DNA of 53,642 nucleotides from Pseudomonadota bacterium. GTDB taxonomy: Bacteria > Pseudomonadota > Alphaproteobacteria > Reyranellales > Reyranellaceae. Shown in pieces: positions 15,598 through 26,126 of the stretch; within the stretch, counting starts at the first letter, position 1; every line of letters begins with the position of its first letter. Under the pieces are notes generated by a model, which made no database searches, was not told the DNA's origin, and saw only the letters and a list, made by a program, of their open reading frames with translations. The DNA is taken from positions 1-53,642 of the forward strand of contig JAIUOX010000018.1 of NCBI GenBank assembly GCA_020160955.1, in the 5' to 3' direction. A program made the translations under genes and the position numbers.

Positions 15598-18099
15598 ATG
15601 AAGGCTTTCCTGGAGAGGCTCGGGGCGCGGCTCGGGACGGCGTGGTGGCACGTCAGCGACACCATCGGGATGCTCTGGGTGTGCCGCGCCGCGGTCCTGC
15701 CGGTCCTGGTCGGCGGTGCCCTCATCGCCTTCACCGACCAGGCGCGCGATATCGTGGTCGCGCTGTCGCCGACCAACCTCGACGCCCAGGCCGCCATCCT
15801 GGTCGCGGTGCTCATCTGGTCGACCGTGGCCTGGTACTGGGCGCGCGTGACCGTGCAGTACAAGCGGGCCAATCCCGTGCCCGTCCTGCCGCCCTCTCCC
15901 CCGCCGTCCTCTCCGACCCCGCCGCCGCGGATCCTCTGGCACCGGACGCTGACCAGCGTGGTCCCGCGCTGGATCGGCGCCGCCGGCATCCTGTCGGTGG
16001 CCGTCGCCTTTTCGCTCGCCGGATGGGCACATCATGAAGCCGGCGACACGAGGGGCGCCCTGCCGTTCGCCGCCGCCGCGCTGTTCTACGTTGTGCTGGC
16101 GCGCGTGTTCTACGTGCTGGTCCGGGATCGCGAGCCGATCGCCCGGCGCCTGGTCAAGGCAGGAAAGGTCAGCAAGGCCTGGATACCCGTCCGCGACCCG
16201 AGCGACGCGATCTTCGACAAGAGTCACCCGTTCGCGCTGCGCTTCCTCGTCGTGTCCCTGCTGGCGACCCCGCTGTTCTACGGGCTGGTCCTCGCGTTCC
16301 CGGTCGCGATGGGCCAGCACGTCCTGCGGGGCGCCGTGCCGGCGACGCTGCTCGGCTTCGCGCTGATCGTGCCGGTGAGCTGCACGCTGGTGATGCTGTC
16401 GGCGCGGCTGCGCTTCCCGCTGTTCGGGACGGCGCTGGCGATCCTGGTCGTCTTCCCCTACGTCTTCGGCGACTTCCACGACGTGCGCACCCTGCGCGCG
16501 GCGGCGGCGACCAAGAGCGGCGCACCGCCGTCCTGCGACGCCCAGGACCGGGCCTGGCAGCAGGCCGAGGCCGACCAGCGCCCGCTGCTCCGCGACGCCT
16601 ACCTCAAGTGGTGGGACCACAATTCGAAGCTGTCGCCGCCGATCCCGAACGATCGCCCGGTGCCGCCGCTGGTGATGGTCGCGGCGGCCGGCGGGGCCAG
16701 CCGTGCCGCCTTCTGGACATCGCAGGTGCTCGCCCAGATCGCGGCGCGCGAACCGAACTTCAGCGACCGGCTGTTCATGATCAGCGGCGTCTCCGGCGGC
16801 TCCCTCGGCGCGGTGACCTTCCGCTCGATCGTCGAGGCCAACCGCAAGACGAAAGGCAGTCCCGCGCTGATCGACGACGCCCCGCGGCAGGCCCGGCAGA
16901 TCATCGAGAGCGATTTCCTCGGACCGACCTTCGCCGCCGGGGTCTATGTCGACCTGCCGTCCAACGGCTTCAGCTTCCTGCCGCGCGCCCTGCTGCCGGG
17001 CGACCGCGCGGTCGCGCTGGAAAAGGCCTGGGAGGCGGCCTGGAACGCGAGCGACGCCCGCAAGGCCGCGGGGTTCTCGTGGAGCGACGGCTTCGTCGCG
17101 ACGTTCGGCGGCGCCCGCCCGTGGCCGGTGCTGGTGCTGAACGGCACCTCGGTCGAGAAGGGCAAGCGCATCGTCACGTCGAATGTCCGGCTGGACGACA
17201 ACAACCCGCGCGACAGCGCCGCCGCCGATTCGCTGGGCCTGTCCAGCCCCATCAACCGCTACGACACCTTCGCCATGACGAAGGCCGACATCCCGATCAG
17301 CACCTCGGTCTCGATGAGCGCCCGCTTCCCCGTGATCTCGCCGACCGGCGCGTTGCGCGACTGCGAGGACAAGGTCAAGGCGCGGGTCACCGACGGTGGC
17401 CTGTTCGAGAACTTCGGCGCCGCCACGCTCGACGAGGTGCTGCGCTTCCTGACGCTCAGGGTCGACGAGGTGTCGAAGGGCCAGCACCAGGCCGCGCCGA
17501 TCGCCATCCTGATCAGCAGCGATCCCTCGCTCGACCAGTTGCACCTCCGCTTCGACCCGAAGGCGCCGAAGGCCCAGCCGGACTGCCGGCCGGATCCCGT
17601 GGTTCATGCCGGCAACGGCCAGCCCGAATGCCCGGCCCGGGTCAGCACCAGCGCCAAGCTGCTGGTCGACCCGGTGATCGCCCTTTACGACGGGCGCACC
17701 GCGCGCGGAGAGGCCGCGGCCACCGCCGTGCTCGACCGCATCACCGACCTCAAGGAAGCGCTGCCCCAGCGCCTGGCGCGGACCGCGCCCGACGGCGGTG
17801 CCGACCTCGGCGCCCTCAACCGGTACTTCGGTTACCCGGACAACACCGACTTCTTCCATTTCCGCCAGTGCCGGGTGCCCGGCAAGGTCGCGCCGACCAT
17901 GAGCTGGCACGATTCGAAGCCGGCCTGGGATGTCCTGACCGACATGCTGGGACTGACCGCCGACCGGGGCGACCCGTGCGGCAACCAGGCGGAGTTCGTG
18001 CGCCTGTGCCGGCGCCTGGCCACCCTCGGCGACGGCAAGGCCGAGGCCACGGCGATGCAGGAATGCGCGGCGCGGTGGAAACCCCAGCCCGGGAAGTGA
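15598..18099 (+). CDS. Membrane-anchored patatin-like phospholipase domain protein
   Basis: This unusually long (833-aa) protein starts at ATG 15598 behind GGGAACGAG. Residues about 20-310 contain at least six hydrophobic helices broken by a Pro-rich linker (PVLPPSPPPSSPTPPP). The rest is a patatin fold. The oxyanion loop is GGASR at 365-369, the nucleophile elbow GVSGG has Ser399, and the dyad Asp is D599 in DGGLFENFG. Patatins are lipid acyl hydrolases. Here the catalytic part carries insertions, and a Cys-containing tail follows (residues about 640-833). The N-terminal membrane domain suggests action on membrane lipid in place. No secretion system or activator gene is adjacent. Function beyond acyl hydrolase is unknown. 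Confidence 0.85.
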   Translation: MKAFLERLGARLGTAWWHVSDTIGMLWVCRAAVLPVLVGGALIAFTDQARDIVVALSPTNLDAQAAILVAVLIWSTVAWYWARVTVQYKRANPVPVLPPSPPPSSPTPPPRILWHRTLTSVVPRWIGAAGILSVAVAFSLAGWAHHEAGDTRGALPFAAAALFYVVLARVFYVLVRDREPIARRLVKAGKVSKAWIPVRDPSDAIFDKSHPFALRFLVVSLLATPLFYGLVLAFPVAMGQHVLRGAVPATLLGFALIVPVSCTLVMLSARLRFPLFGTALAILVVFPYVFGDFHDVRTLRAAAATKSGAPPSCDAQDRAWQQAEADQRPLLRDAYLKWWDHNSKLSPPIPNDRPVPPLVMVAAAGGASRAAFWTSQVLAQIAAREPNFSDRLFMISGVSGGSLGAVTFRSIVEANRKTKGSPALIDDAPRQARQIIESDFLGPTFAAGVYVDLPSNGFSFLPRALLPGDRAVALEKAWEAAWNASDARKAAGFSWSDGFVATFGGARPWPVLVLNGTSVEKGKRIVTSNVRLDDNNPRDSAAADSLGLSSPINRYDTFAMTKADIPISTSVSMSARFPVISPTGALRDCEDKVKARVTDGGLFENFGAATLDEVLRFLTLRVDEVSKGQHQAAPIAILISSDPSLDQLHLRFDPKAPKAQPDCRPDPVVHAGNGQPECPARVSTSAKLLVDPVIALYDGRTARGEAAATAVLDRITDLKEALPQRLARTAPDGGADLGALNRYFGYPDNTDFFHFRQCRVPGKVAPTMSWHDSKPAWDVLTDMLGLTADRGDPCGNQAEFVRLCRRLATLGDGKAEATAMQECAARWKPQPGK

Positions 18100-18146
18100 C
18101 CGGGGACGCTTGCCAAGCGGCCCGGCCGCACCCAAATGTCGAGGCC

Positions 18147-19025
18147 ATGAGTGCCCGACCGTTCTGTCTCCTTCCCCAGCGCAGCGTCATCGCCGTGGGC
18201 GGCGCGGACCGCGTCGATTTCCTGCAGGGGCTGGTGTCCAACGACATCGCCCGGGTGACGCCGCAGGCCGCCGTCTGGGCGGCCCTGCTGACGCCGCAGG
18301 GCCGCTTCCTCAACGACATGTTCGTCGCCGACGACGGCCAGGGCACGCTGCTGCTCGAGACCGAGCGCGAGCGCGCCGCCGGCCTCGCGCGCAAGCTCTC
18401 GATGTACAGGCTGCGCTCGAAGGTGACGGTCGAGGACCGCGCCGAGGCGCTCGAGGTCGCCGTGGCGTGGGGCCCGGAGGCAACGACGCTGCTGCCGCTC
18501 GACGGCGCGGTCGCCTTCGCCGACCCCCGCCTGCCCGACCTCGGGGTGCGGGTGATCGCCCCGGCCGGCACCGCCAGCCGCCTGCTCGAGGCGCGCGGCT
18601 TCGCCGCCGCGCCGCCGCAGGCCTGGGACGAGCGGCGGCTGTCGCTCGGCGTGCCCGACGGCAGCCGCGACCTGCCGGTCGAGAAGGCGCTGCTGCTCGA
18701 GAACGGTTTCGACGAGTTGAACGGCGTCGACTGGAAGAAGGGCTGCTACATGGGCCAGGAACTGACGGCCCGCACCAAGTACCGGGCGCTGATCAAGAAG
18801 CGCCTGTTCCCGGTACGCGTCGAAGGCCCCCTGCCGGCGCCCGGCGCGACCGTGCACCAGGGCGGCGAGGAAGTCGGCGAGCTGCGCTCGGGCGCCGGCG
18901 ACCGGGCGCTCGCCCTGCTGCGCCTCGACGCGGTGCGCAGCGGCACGCCGCTGTCGGCGGGCGATGCGAAACTGGTGGCGGAAATCCCCGGCTGGATGCG
19001 GCTGCCCGAGGCCACCTCCCCCTAG
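18147..19025 (+). CDS. ygfZ: YgfZ/GcvT-family folate-binding protein (Fe-S cluster repair, IBA57-like)
   Basis: This 292-aa protein has the N-terminal FLQGLVSNDI and TPQGRFLNDMFV blocks and the family signature KGCYMGQELTART, with the conserved Cys at about residue 203. YgfZ/IBA57 proteins bind tetrahydrofolate and help assemble or repair [4Fe-4S] enzymes such as MiaB. ATG 18147 gives the expected N-terminus. It stands 47 nt after the patatin gene and 56 nt before gamma-glutamyltransferase, without overlap, so it may be an independent unit. Confidence 0.9.
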   Translation: MSARPFCLLPQRSVIAVGGADRVDFLQGLVSNDIARVTPQAAVWAALLTPQGRFLNDMFVADDGQGTLLLETERERAAGLARKLSMYRLRSKVTVEDRAEALEVAVAWGPEATTLLPLDGAVAFADPRLPDLGVRVIAPAGTASRLLEARGFAAAPPQAWDERRLSLGVPDGSRDLPVEKALLLENGFDELNGVDWKKGCYMGQELTARTKYRALIKKRLFPVRVEGPLPAPGATVHQGGEEVGELRSGAGDRALALLRLDAVRSGTPLSAGDAKLVAEIPGWMRLPEATSP

Positions 19026-19081
19026 CCGCGTCGGCGCGACGGCCTTAAGGTCTGCGGCTTCCATCCCGTGGAGGCCGGCCC

Positions 19082-20887
19082 GTGAAACTGATCAACCCGA
19101 ACCCGTTCACCACCCGGCCTGAAATCGTCGGGACGTTCGGCGTCGTGGCCTCGACCCACTGGATCGCCACCGCGGTCGGCATGGGTATCCTCGAGCGCGG
19201 CGGCAATGCCTTCGACGCGGCGGTCGCCACCGCCTTCACGCTGCAGGTCGTCGAGCCGCACCTGTGCGGCCCGGGCGGCGACGTGCCGCTGATCCTCCAC
19301 GCCGTGAAGCGCGGCAAGACCGAGGTGGTTTGCGGCCAGGGCCCGATGCCGGCGCTGGCCACCATCGACCGCTTCAAGGGGCTGGGCATCGACCTGATCC
19401 CGGGCACCGGCCTGCTGCCGGCCTGCATTCCCGGCACCTTCGACGCCTACATGCTGGTGCTGCGCGACTACGGCACGATGCGGCTGGCCGACGTGCTGGC
19501 GCCGGCGATCGGCTACCTGCTGAACGGCCACCCGATCGTCGAGCGCGCCACCGCGACGATCGCCACCGTGGCCGACAACTTCCGCCAGAACTGGCCGACC
19601 TCGGCCGCCGTGTTCCTGCCAGGCAACGCCGTGCCCAAGCCGGGCACGATGTTCCGCAACACCGCCTTCGGCAACACCTACGCCCGCATCCTGAAGGAAG
19701 CCGAGGCCGGCGGCGGCGGCCGCGAGGCCGAGATCGAGCGCGCCCGCAAGGTCTGGAGCCAGGGCTTCGTGGCCGAGGCGATCGACCGCTTCTGCACCGA
19801 GCAGGAGGTGATGGACGTGTCGGGCCAGCGCAACCGCGGCCTGCTGCGCGGCGCCGACCTCGCGGGCTGGCAGGCCACCATCGAGGCGCCGCTGACCTAC
19901 GACTACGGCCGCTACACGGTGTGCAAGGCGGGCGCCTGGTCGCAGGCGCCGGTCGTGCTGCAGCAGCTCGCGCTGCTGAAGGGCTTCGACCTCGACGGCA
20001 TGGACCCGACCAGTCCCGACTTCATCCACGTCGTGGTCGAGGCGAGCAAGCTCGCCTACGCCGACCGCGAGGCGTTCTACGGCGATCCCGCCTTCGTCGA
20101 CGTGCCGATGGAGACGCTGCTGTCGGATGCCTACAACGACGACCGGCGCAAGCTGATCGACCCGAACAGGGCGTCGCTCGACCAGCGTCCGGGCAAGGTC
20201 GAGGGCTACGGCGGCGTGGTGAAGCTGTTCCGCGCCGACGCCCAGCGGCTCGGCGTCTCCGCGAGCGGCGCCGGCGAGCCGACGGTCGGCCGGGTCGGAC
20301 AGACCAACGGCGACACGGTGCACTTCGACATCGTCGACCGCGAGGGCAACATGATCACCGCGACGCCGTCGGGCGGCTGGCTGCAGAGCTCGCCGGTGAT
20401 CCCCGAGCTCGGCTTCCCGCTGGGCACGCGCGGCCAGATGTTCTGGCTGGAGGAAGGCCTGCCCGGCTCGCTGAAGCCCGGCAAGCGGCCGCGCACCACG
20501 CTGACGCCGACCATGGCCCACCGCGACGGCAAGCCGTACATGGCGTGGGGCTCGCCGGGCGGCGACCAGCAGGACCAGTGGATCACTCAGATGTTCCTGC
20601 GCCACGTCCATTGCGGCATGAACCTGCAGGAGGCGATCGACGCGCCGGCCTGGCACAGCGAGCATTTCCCCTCGTCGTTCTGGCCGCGCACCGCGCGTCC
20701 CGGCGTGCTGGTGCTGGAGGGCCGCGTGCCCGCCGAAACGGCCCAGGAATTGCGTCGTCGCGGCCATGAGGTCGAGATGAACGACGACTGGTCGGAAGGC
20801 CGCCTGACCGCCGCGACGCGCGACGATCCGTGGCGCAAGGCGGCGGCCAACCCGCGCGGCATGCAGGGCTACGCGGCGGGACGCTGA
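19082..20887 (+). CDS. ggt: Gamma-glutamyltransferase family protein (Ntn hydrolase)
   Basis: This 601-aa protein shows HWIATAVGMGILERGGNAFDAAVA near the N-terminus. The autoprocessing site is NGDTVHFDIVD, where T412 should become the N-terminal nucleophile of the small subunit. The later GSPGGDQQDQW is the Gly-rich oxyanion loop. GGTs cleave or transfer the gamma-glutamyl group of glutathione and related compounds. The usual TTHxSVVD is relaxed to TVHFDIVD, as in divergent GGT-like acylases. No signal peptide is seen, so the enzyme should be cytosolic, unlike E. coli Ggt. It leads a unit continuing into a DUF1028 gene and a peptide ABC importer, which argues for processing of imported peptides. 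Confidence 0.87.
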   Translation: MKLINPNPFTTRPEIVGTFGVVASTHWIATAVGMGILERGGNAFDAAVATAFTLQVVEPHLCGPGGDVPLILHAVKRGKTEVVCGQGPMPALATIDRFKGLGIDLIPGTGLLPACIPGTFDAYMLVLRDYGTMRLADVLAPAIGYLLNGHPIVERATATIATVADNFRQNWPTSAAVFLPGNAVPKPGTMFRNTAFGNTYARILKEAEAGGGGREAEIERARKVWSQGFVAEAIDRFCTEQEVMDVSGQRNRGLLRGADLAGWQATIEAPLTYDYGRYTVCKAGAWSQAPVVLQQLALLKGFDLDGMDPTSPDFIHVVVEASKLAYADREAFYGDPAFVDVPMETLLSDAYNDDRRKLIDPNRASLDQRPGKVEGYGGVVKLFRADAQRLGVSASGAGEPTVGRVGQTNGDTVHFDIVDREGNMITATPSGGWLQSSPVIPELGFPLGTRGQMFWLEEGLPGSLKPGKRPRTTLTPTMAHRDGKPYMAWGSPGGDQQDQWITQMFLRHVHCGMNLQEAIDAPAWHSEHFPSSFWPRTARPGVLVLEGRVPAETAQELRRRGHEVEMNDDWSEGRLTAATRDDPWRKAAANPRGMQGYAAGR

Positions 20888-20897
20888 CGGGACCCCC

Positions 20898-21611
20898 ATG
20901 ACCTGGTCGATCATCTTCAACGAGCGCGCCACCGGCCGCATCGCCATCGCCGTCGCCACCAAGTTCTTCGCGGTCGGCGCCCGCGTGCCCAACATCGAGC
21001 CGACCAGGGGCGCGGTCTGCACCCAGGCCCTGACCAACCCGCTGTACGGGCCGCGCGGCCTGCGGCTGGTCCGCGAGGGCGTCGGCGCCGCCGACATCGT
21101 GCGCCTGCTGATCGCGCCGGACGCCGGTCGCGAGCACCGGCAGGTCCACGTGCTGGGCGCCGACGGCCGGTTCGCCGCCCATACCGGTGCCGAGTGCGTG
21201 CCGTGGTGCGGTCACTGGATCGGCGACGACCTGTCGGTCGCCGGCAACATGCTGGCCGGTCCGCAGGTCATCTCGGAGACGGTGCGCTTCTTCCGCGAGA
21301 ACGCCTCGATGCCGCTGCCGCGCCGCCTGATCGGCGCGATGAAGGCCGGCGAGAAGGTCGGCGGCGACAAGCGCGGCAAGCAGTCGGCGGCGCTGGTGAT
21401 CTACGGCGACCAGGAATATTCCGAGCTCGACCTGCGGGTCGACGACCACGTCGAGCCGCTGCTCGAACTGGCCCGGCTCGAGGCGGTGAGCCGCGAGCGC
21501 TGGACGCACTTCCGGGCCTTCGTGCCGACGCGCGAGAACCCCGCCGGCGTGTTCGACCGCGCCGAGATCGACGCCGGCATCGAAAGGAGCCTGGCGGCGG
21601 AGCGTTCATGA
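20898..21611 (+). CDS. DUF1028 domain protein (Ntn-hydrolase-like)
   Basis: This 237-aa protein matches DUF1028 throughout. It has the N-terminal [20 protein letters not shown], the turn [12 protein letters not shown], the [20 protein letters not shown] block, VAGNMLAG and [20 protein letters not shown]1028 proteins are predicted Ntn hydrolases of unknown substrate that recur beside GGT and peptide-uptake genes. It begins 10 nt after ggt, and its stop overlaps the next ATG (ATGA). The C-terminus carries a short helical extension. Function probably hydrolytic on a small peptide or amide, by context. Confidence 0.88.
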   Translation: MTWSIIFNERATGRIAIAVATKFFAVGARVPNIEPTRGAVCTQALTNPLYGPRGLRLVREGVGAADIVRLLIAPDAGREHRQVHVLGADGRFAAHTGAECVPWCGHWIGDDLSVAGNMLAGPQVISETVRFFRENASMPLPRRLIGAMKAGEKVGGDKRGKQSAALVIYGDQEYSELDLRVDDHVEPLLELARLEAVSRERWTHFRAFVPTRENPAGVFDRAEIDAGIERSLAAERS

Positions 21612-22588
21612 GCGCCCTGCTCGAACTGCGTCGCCTCGCCGTTTCCTTCGCCACCGACGACGGCACCGTGCGGGCCGTCGACGGCATCGACCTGTCGCTC
21701 GAGCGCGGCCGCACCCTGGGGCTGGTGGGCGAATCGGGCTGCGGCAAGAGCGTGACGTCGCTGGCCGTGATGGGCCTGCTGCCGCCGGAGAACTCCACGG
21801 TCGAGGGCGAGGTGCGCTTCGAGGGGCGCGACCTGCTGCAACTCGGGGCGCGCGAGATCCGCGACCTGCGCGGCGCGCGACTGGCGATGATCTTCCAGGA
21901 GCCGATGACCTCGCTCAACCCGTCCTACACGATCGGCGACCAGATCATGGAGGCGATCCAGCGCCACCAGGGGCTGGCGGCGGCCGAGGCGCGGGCGCGC
22001 GCCATCGACATGCTGCGCCTCGTGCGCATCCCCTCGCCCGAGAAGCGGGTCGACGACTACCCGCACAAGCTGTCGGGCGGCATGCGCCAGCGCGCCATGA
22101 TCGCCATGGCGCTGGCCTGCGGGCCGCAACTGCTGATCGCCGACGAGCCGACCACGGCGCTCGACGTCACGATCCAGGCGCAGATCCTCGACCTGTTGCG
22201 CGGGCTGCGCCGCGAGACCGGCACCGCGATCATCCTGATCACCCACGACCTCGGCGTGGTCGCCGAGATGGCCGACGACGTGGCGGTGATGTACGCCGGC
22301 CAGATCGTCGAGCGCGCCCCGGTGGCGTCGCTGTTCGCGCGGCCCGAGCACCCCTACACGGTCGGCCTGCTGGGCTCGATCCCGCGGCTCGACGAGAAGC
22401 GCGAGCGCCTGCCGTCGATCGAGGGCCGCGTCCCGGACATGACCCGGCCGCCGGCCGGCTGCCGCTTCGCCGCGCGCTGCCCGTTCGTCGAGCCGGCCTG
22501 CCGCGCCACGATGCCGGAACTGGTCGAGGTCGCGCCCGGCCACCTGTCGCGCTGCCGTCGCGCGCCGCTGGCGCAGGTGCTGGCGTGA
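21608..22588 (+). CDS. Dipeptide/oligopeptide ABC transporter ATP-binding protein (DppD-like)
   Basis: This 326-aa ATPase has Walker A GESGCGKS at about residue 41. The Q-loop ([11 protein letters not shown]), ABC signature [15 protein letters not shown], Walker [15 protein letters not shown] and switch His (ITHDLGVV) follow. The C-terminal oligopeptide-transporter extension carries the four-cysteine pattern ([14 protein letters not shown] ... C) typical of DppD/OppD, which can hold an Fe-S cluster. Start ATG 21608 overlaps the DUF1028 stop. It pairs with the following ATPase as a heterodimer. Confidence 0.93.
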   Translation: MSALLELRRLAVSFATDDGTVRAVDGIDLSLERGRTLGLVGESGCGKSVTSLAVMGLLPPENSTVEGEVRFEGRDLLQLGAREIRDLRGARLAMIFQEPMTSLNPSYTIGDQIMEAIQRHQGLAAAEARARAIDMLRLVRIPSPEKRVDDYPHKLSGGMRQRAMIAMALACGPQLLIADEPTTALDVTIQAQILDLLRGLRRETGTAIILITHDLGVVAEMADDVAVMYAGQIVERAPVASLFARPEHPYTVGLLGSIPRLDEKRERLPSIEGRVPDMTRPPAGCRFAARCPFVEPACRATMPELVEVAPGHLSRCRRAPLAQVLA

Positions 22589-23664
22589 GCGCCCTGCTGG
22601 AAGTCGCCGGCCTCGCCAAGCTCTTCCCGGTGCGCGGCGGCGCGTTCGGCCGGGTGACCGGCCATGTCCGCGCCGTCGACGGCGTCGACTTCGCGCTGGC
22701 CGCCGGCGAGACGCTGGCGATCGTCGGCGAATCGGGCTGCGGCAAGTCGACGGTCGGCCGCCTCGTGCTGCGCCTGATCGAGCCGAGCGCCGGCAGCGTG
22801 CGCTTCGAGGGCGAGGACCTGCTGGCGCTCGACGAGCGCGCCATGCGGGCGCGGCGCCAGCGCCTGCAGGTGATCTTCCAGGACCCCTATGCCTCGCTCA
22901 ATCCGCGCATGACGGTCGGCGCCATGCTGGGCGAGCCGCTGTCGCTGCATGGCCTCGCCGCCGATGCCGCGGCCCGGCGCGCCCGCATCGGCGAGTTGCT
23001 CGACCTGGTGGGCCTGCGTCCCGAGCACGCGCGCCGCTACCCGCACGAGTTTTCCGGCGGCCAGCGCCAGCGCCTCGCGATCGCCCGCGCGCTGGCGGTC
23101 GAACCGCGCCTGATCGTCGCCGACGAGCCGGTCTCGGCGCTCGACGTGTCGATCCAGGCGCAGGTCATCAACCTGATGCGCGCCCTGCAGCAGCGCTTCG
23201 GGCTGGCCTACATCTTCATCAGCCACGACCTCGCGGTGGTGAAGCACATCGCCGACCGCATCGCCGTCATGTACCTCGGCCGGATCGTCGAGACGGCGAC
23301 GACCGACGAGTTGTTCCGCAACCCGCGCCACCCCTACACCCGCGCCCTGCTGGCGGCGGTACCGGTCCCCGATCCCGGCGCGGTGCGCGAGCGCGCCCTG
23401 CTCGAGGGCGACATCCCGAGCGCGCTCAACCCGCCGGCCGGCTGCCGCTTCCACACCCGCTGCCCGTTCGTCCGCGACGCCTGCCGGCGCGACGTGCCGC
23501 AGCTGGCGGACGACGGCGCCGGCCACGCCACGGCCTGCCCGTACTGGCCGGAGTTTCCGCCGCCCGCCGCGCTGGCCCCCGGCACGCTCGCCGAGGCGGA
23601 CCGGGCCCGTCTTGCCCGCCTGCAGGCGGCTTTCGTCACCAATCAACAAGTGGAGGCTTCATGA
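22585..23664 (+). CDS. Dipeptide/oligopeptide ABC transporter ATP-binding protein (DppF-like)
   Basis: This 359-aa second ATPase starts with GTG 22585, overlapping the previous stop by 4 nt. Walker A is GESGCGKS, and the signature is [15 protein letters not shown]. Walker B is [13 protein letters not shown] and the switch is ISHDLAVV. The C-terminal oligopeptide extension has [14 protein letters not shown]. The ~35 residues after the last cysteine are Ala/Pro-rich and probably disordered. Its stop overlaps the substrate-binding protein start (ATGA). Confidence 0.93.
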   Translation: MSALLEVAGLAKLFPVRGGAFGRVTGHVRAVDGVDFALAAGETLAIVGESGCGKSTVGRLVLRLIEPSAGSVRFEGEDLLALDERAMRARRQRLQVIFQDPYASLNPRMTVGAMLGEPLSLHGLAADAAARRARIGELLDLVGLRPEHARRYPHEFSGGQRQRLAIARALAVEPRLIVADEPVSALDVSIQAQVINLMRALQQRFGLAYIFISHDLAVVKHIADRIAVMYLGRIVETATTDELFRNPRHPYTRALLAAVPVPDPGAVRERALLEGDIPSALNPPAGCRFHTRCPFVRDACRRDVPQLADDGAGHATACPYWPEFPPPAALAPGTLAEADRARLARLQAAFVTNQQVEAS

Positions 23665-25178
23665 AGAACGGACTCAAGCGCCTCGCGCTGGCGTTCGCCC
23701 TGTCGACGCTGGCCGCGGGCGGCGCGGCGGCGCAGTCGCACCTGCGCATCGGTCTCGCCGAGGACCCCGACGTCCTCGACCCGACGCTGGCCCGCACCTA
23801 TGTCGGGCGCATCGTCTTCGCGTCGATCTGCGACAAGCTGTTCGACATCGACGAGAAGCTGAACATCGTGCCGCAGCTGGCGCTCGGCCACGAGACCTCG
23901 GCCGACGGCAAGGAAGTCACCATCAAGCTGCGCCCCGGGGTGAAGTTCCACGACGGCGAGGCGTTCACCGCCGAGGCCGCGAAGTACAGCCTCGAGCGCC
24001 ACCTCACCATGAAGGGCTCGTTCCGCAAGCCCGAGCTCGGCTCGGTCGACAAGGTCGAGATCGTCGACCCGACCACGATCAAGCTGGTGCTGAAGGAGCC
24101 CTTCTCGCCGCTGCTCGCCCAGCTGACCGACCGCGCCGGCATGATGGTGTCGCCCAAGGCCGCCGAGGCGGCGGGCGACAAGTTCGGCCTCAAGCCGGTC
24201 TGCGCCGGCCCGTTCAAGTTCGTCGAGCGCGTCCAGCAGGACCGCATCGTGGTCGAGAAGTTCGCCGACTACTGGAACAAGGACCAGGTGTTCATCGACA
24301 AGGTCACCTTCCTGCCGATCGTCGACGGCACGGTGCGGCTGGCCAACCTGCGGTCGGGCGGCCTCGACATGATCGAGCGGGTGCTGGCGACCGACATCAA
24401 GACGGTGCGCGACACCCCGAAGCTCAAGCTCACCAAGGCAGTGTCGCTGGGCTACATGGGCCTGACGATGAACCTCGCCAACGGCCCGAAGGCCAACAAC
24501 CCGCTGGGCAAGGATGCCCGGGTGCGCCGCGCCTTCGAACTGTCGATCGACCGCGACGCGCTGAACCAGGTCGTGTTCAACGGCGAGTTCGTGCCGGGCA
24601 ACCAGTGGGTCAACCCGACCAACTCGTACTACCAGCAGGCCTTCCCCGTGCCCAAGCGCGACGTCGCCAAGGCCAAGGCGCTGCTCAAGGAGGCCGGTGT
24701 CACCGGACCGATCGCGCTCGACTTCATGGTGCCGAACGGGCCGGAGACGCGCGCCGTGGCCGAGGTCGTCCAGTCGATGGCGGCCGAGGCCGGCTTCGAC
24801 CTCAAGATCCGCGTCACCGAGTTCGCGACCTCGCTGAAGCAGGGCGAGGACGGCGACTTCCAGGTCTACCTGATCGGCTGGAGCGGCCGCAGCGATCCCG
24901 ACGGCAACTCCTTCGTCTTCCAGACCTGCGGCGCGCCGCAGAACAACGGCAAGTACTGCGACAAGGAGGTCGACGCCGCCCACGCCGAGGCGCGGGCGAA
25001 GAGCGACCCGGCGGTGCGCAAGAAGGCCTACGAGACGGTGGCCCGCAAGTTCCTCGCCGACGGCCAGATCATCTACCTGTACCATCCGCAGGTGCTGGTC
25101 GCGCTGTCCGACAAGGTCGACGGCTATCGCCAGATGCCCGACGGGCTGGTCCGCGTGGTCGGCGTCAAGCTGAAGTAG
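23661..25178 (+). CDS. Peptide ABC transporter substrate-binding protein (SBP_bac_5)
   Basis: This 505-aa periplasmic lipid-free binding protein has a basic n-region, hydrophobic core and AQS processing region, giving cleavage after about residue 25. The cluster C substrate-binding fold begins [17 protein letters not shown] and includes the typical [16 protein letters not shown] and [13 protein letters not shown] segments. The conserved polar [11 protein letters not shown] corresponds to the dipeptide/nickel binding family's aspartate loop. Ligand is probably a dipeptide or glutathione-like peptide given ggt in the same operon. The gsiB glutathione-binding protein is a member of this family. 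Confidence 0.92.
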   Translation: MKNGLKRLALAFALSTLAAGGAAAQSHLRIGLAEDPDVLDPTLARTYVGRIVFASICDKLFDIDEKLNIVPQLALGHETSADGKEVTIKLRPGVKFHDGEAFTAEAAKYSLERHLTMKGSFRKPELGSVDKVEIVDPTTIKLVLKEPFSPLLAQLTDRAGMMVSPKAAEAAGDKFGLKPVCAGPFKFVERVQQDRIVVEKFADYWNKDQVFIDKVTFLPIVDGTVRLANLRSGGLDMIERVLATDIKTVRDTPKLKLTKAVSLGYMGLTMNLANGPKANNPLGKDARVRRAFELSIDRDALNQVVFNGEFVPGNQWVNPTNSYYQQAFPVPKRDVAKAKALLKEAGVTGPIALDFMVPNGPETRAVAEVVQSMAAEAGFDLKIRVTEFATSLKQGEDGDFQVYLIGWSGRSDPDGNSFVFQTCGAPQNNGKYCDKEVDAAHAEARAKSDPAVRKKAYETVARKFLADGQIIYLYHPQVLVALSDKVDGYRQMPDGLVRVVGVKLK

Positions 25179-25184
25179 GACACC

Positions 25185-26126
25185 TTGCTCGCCTTCCTCA
25201 CCCAGCGGCTGCTGCAGGTCATCCCGACGCTGATCCTGGTGTCGATGCTGATCTTCGGCCTGCAGCAGCTCCTGCCCGGCGACCCGGCCCTGATCATGGC
25301 CGGCGAGGAGCGCGATCCCGCGGTGCTGGAGGAGATCCGCCAGCAGTACCGGCTGAACGAGCCGATCCCGGTGCAGTACTTCTACTGGGTCAAGGGCGTG
25401 CTGTCGGGCAACCTGGGCGAGTCGATGCGGCTGAAATCGTCGGTCGCCTCCTTGGTCGCCGAGAAGCTGCCGGTGACCCTGCAGCTGGCGGCGATGGCGA
25501 TCGTCATCGCGCTGGGCATCGGCATCCCGGCCGGCATCGTCTCGGCGGTGAAGAAGGACACGGCGTGGGACTACGGCGCCAACATCTTCGCCCTGTGGGG
25601 CATCAGCACGCCCAACTTCTGGCTGGGCATCCTGATGATCTTCCTGTTCTCGGTGACGCTCGCCTGGCTGCCGGCCTCGGGCTACGTCCGGCTGGGCGAG
25701 GACTGGCGGGCCAGCCTCGCCACCACGATCATGCCGGCCTTCGTGCTGGGCAACGCCATCGCCGCCATCCTGATGCGCCACACCCGCAGCGCGATGCTGC
25801 AGGCGATGGGCGCCGACTACGTGCGGACCGCCCGCGCCAAGGGCCTGGTCGAGCGTCGCGTGGTGCTGAAACACGCGCTGCGCAACGCCATGACGCCGGT
25901 GATCACGCTGGGCGCCCTCGAGTTCGGCACGCTGCTGTCGGGCGCCGTGCTGACCGAGCAGATCTTCACCATCCCGGGCTTCGGCAAGCTGATCGTCGAC
26001 GCCGTGTTCAACCGCGACTACGCCGTCGTGCAGGGGGTCGTGCTGGTGACCGCCTCGACCTACATCGCCCTCAACCTGCTGGCCGACGTGGCCTACGTGC
26101 TGGTCAACCCGAGGCTGCGCGGATGA
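25185..26126 (+). CDS. Dipeptide ABC transporter permease (DppB-like)
   Basis: This 313-aa inner-membrane permease starts with TTG 25185, 6 nt after the binding-protein stop and just behind an AGGA site. Six helices are predictable. The N-terminal LTQRLLQVIPTLILVSMLIF, the extended periplasmic loop with LNEPIPVQYFYW and the EAA cytoplasmic loop (GADYVRTARAKGLVERRVV) are all typical of DppB. Its stop overlaps the DppC-like start (ATGA). Confidence 0.92.
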   Translation: MLAFLTQRLLQVIPTLILVSMLIFGLQQLLPGDPALIMAGEERDPAVLEEIRQQYRLNEPIPVQYFYWVKGVLSGNLGESMRLKSSVASLVAEKLPVTLQLAAMAIVIALGIGIPAGIVSAVKKDTAWDYGANIFALWGISTPNFWLGILMIFLFSVTLAWLPASGYVRLGEDWRASLATTIMPAFVLGNAIAAILMRHTRSAMLQAMGADYVRTARAKGLVERRVVLKHALRNAMTPVITLGALEFGTLLSGAVLTEQIFTIPGFGKLIVDAVFNRDYAVVQGVVLVTASTYIALNLLADVAYVLVNPRLRG

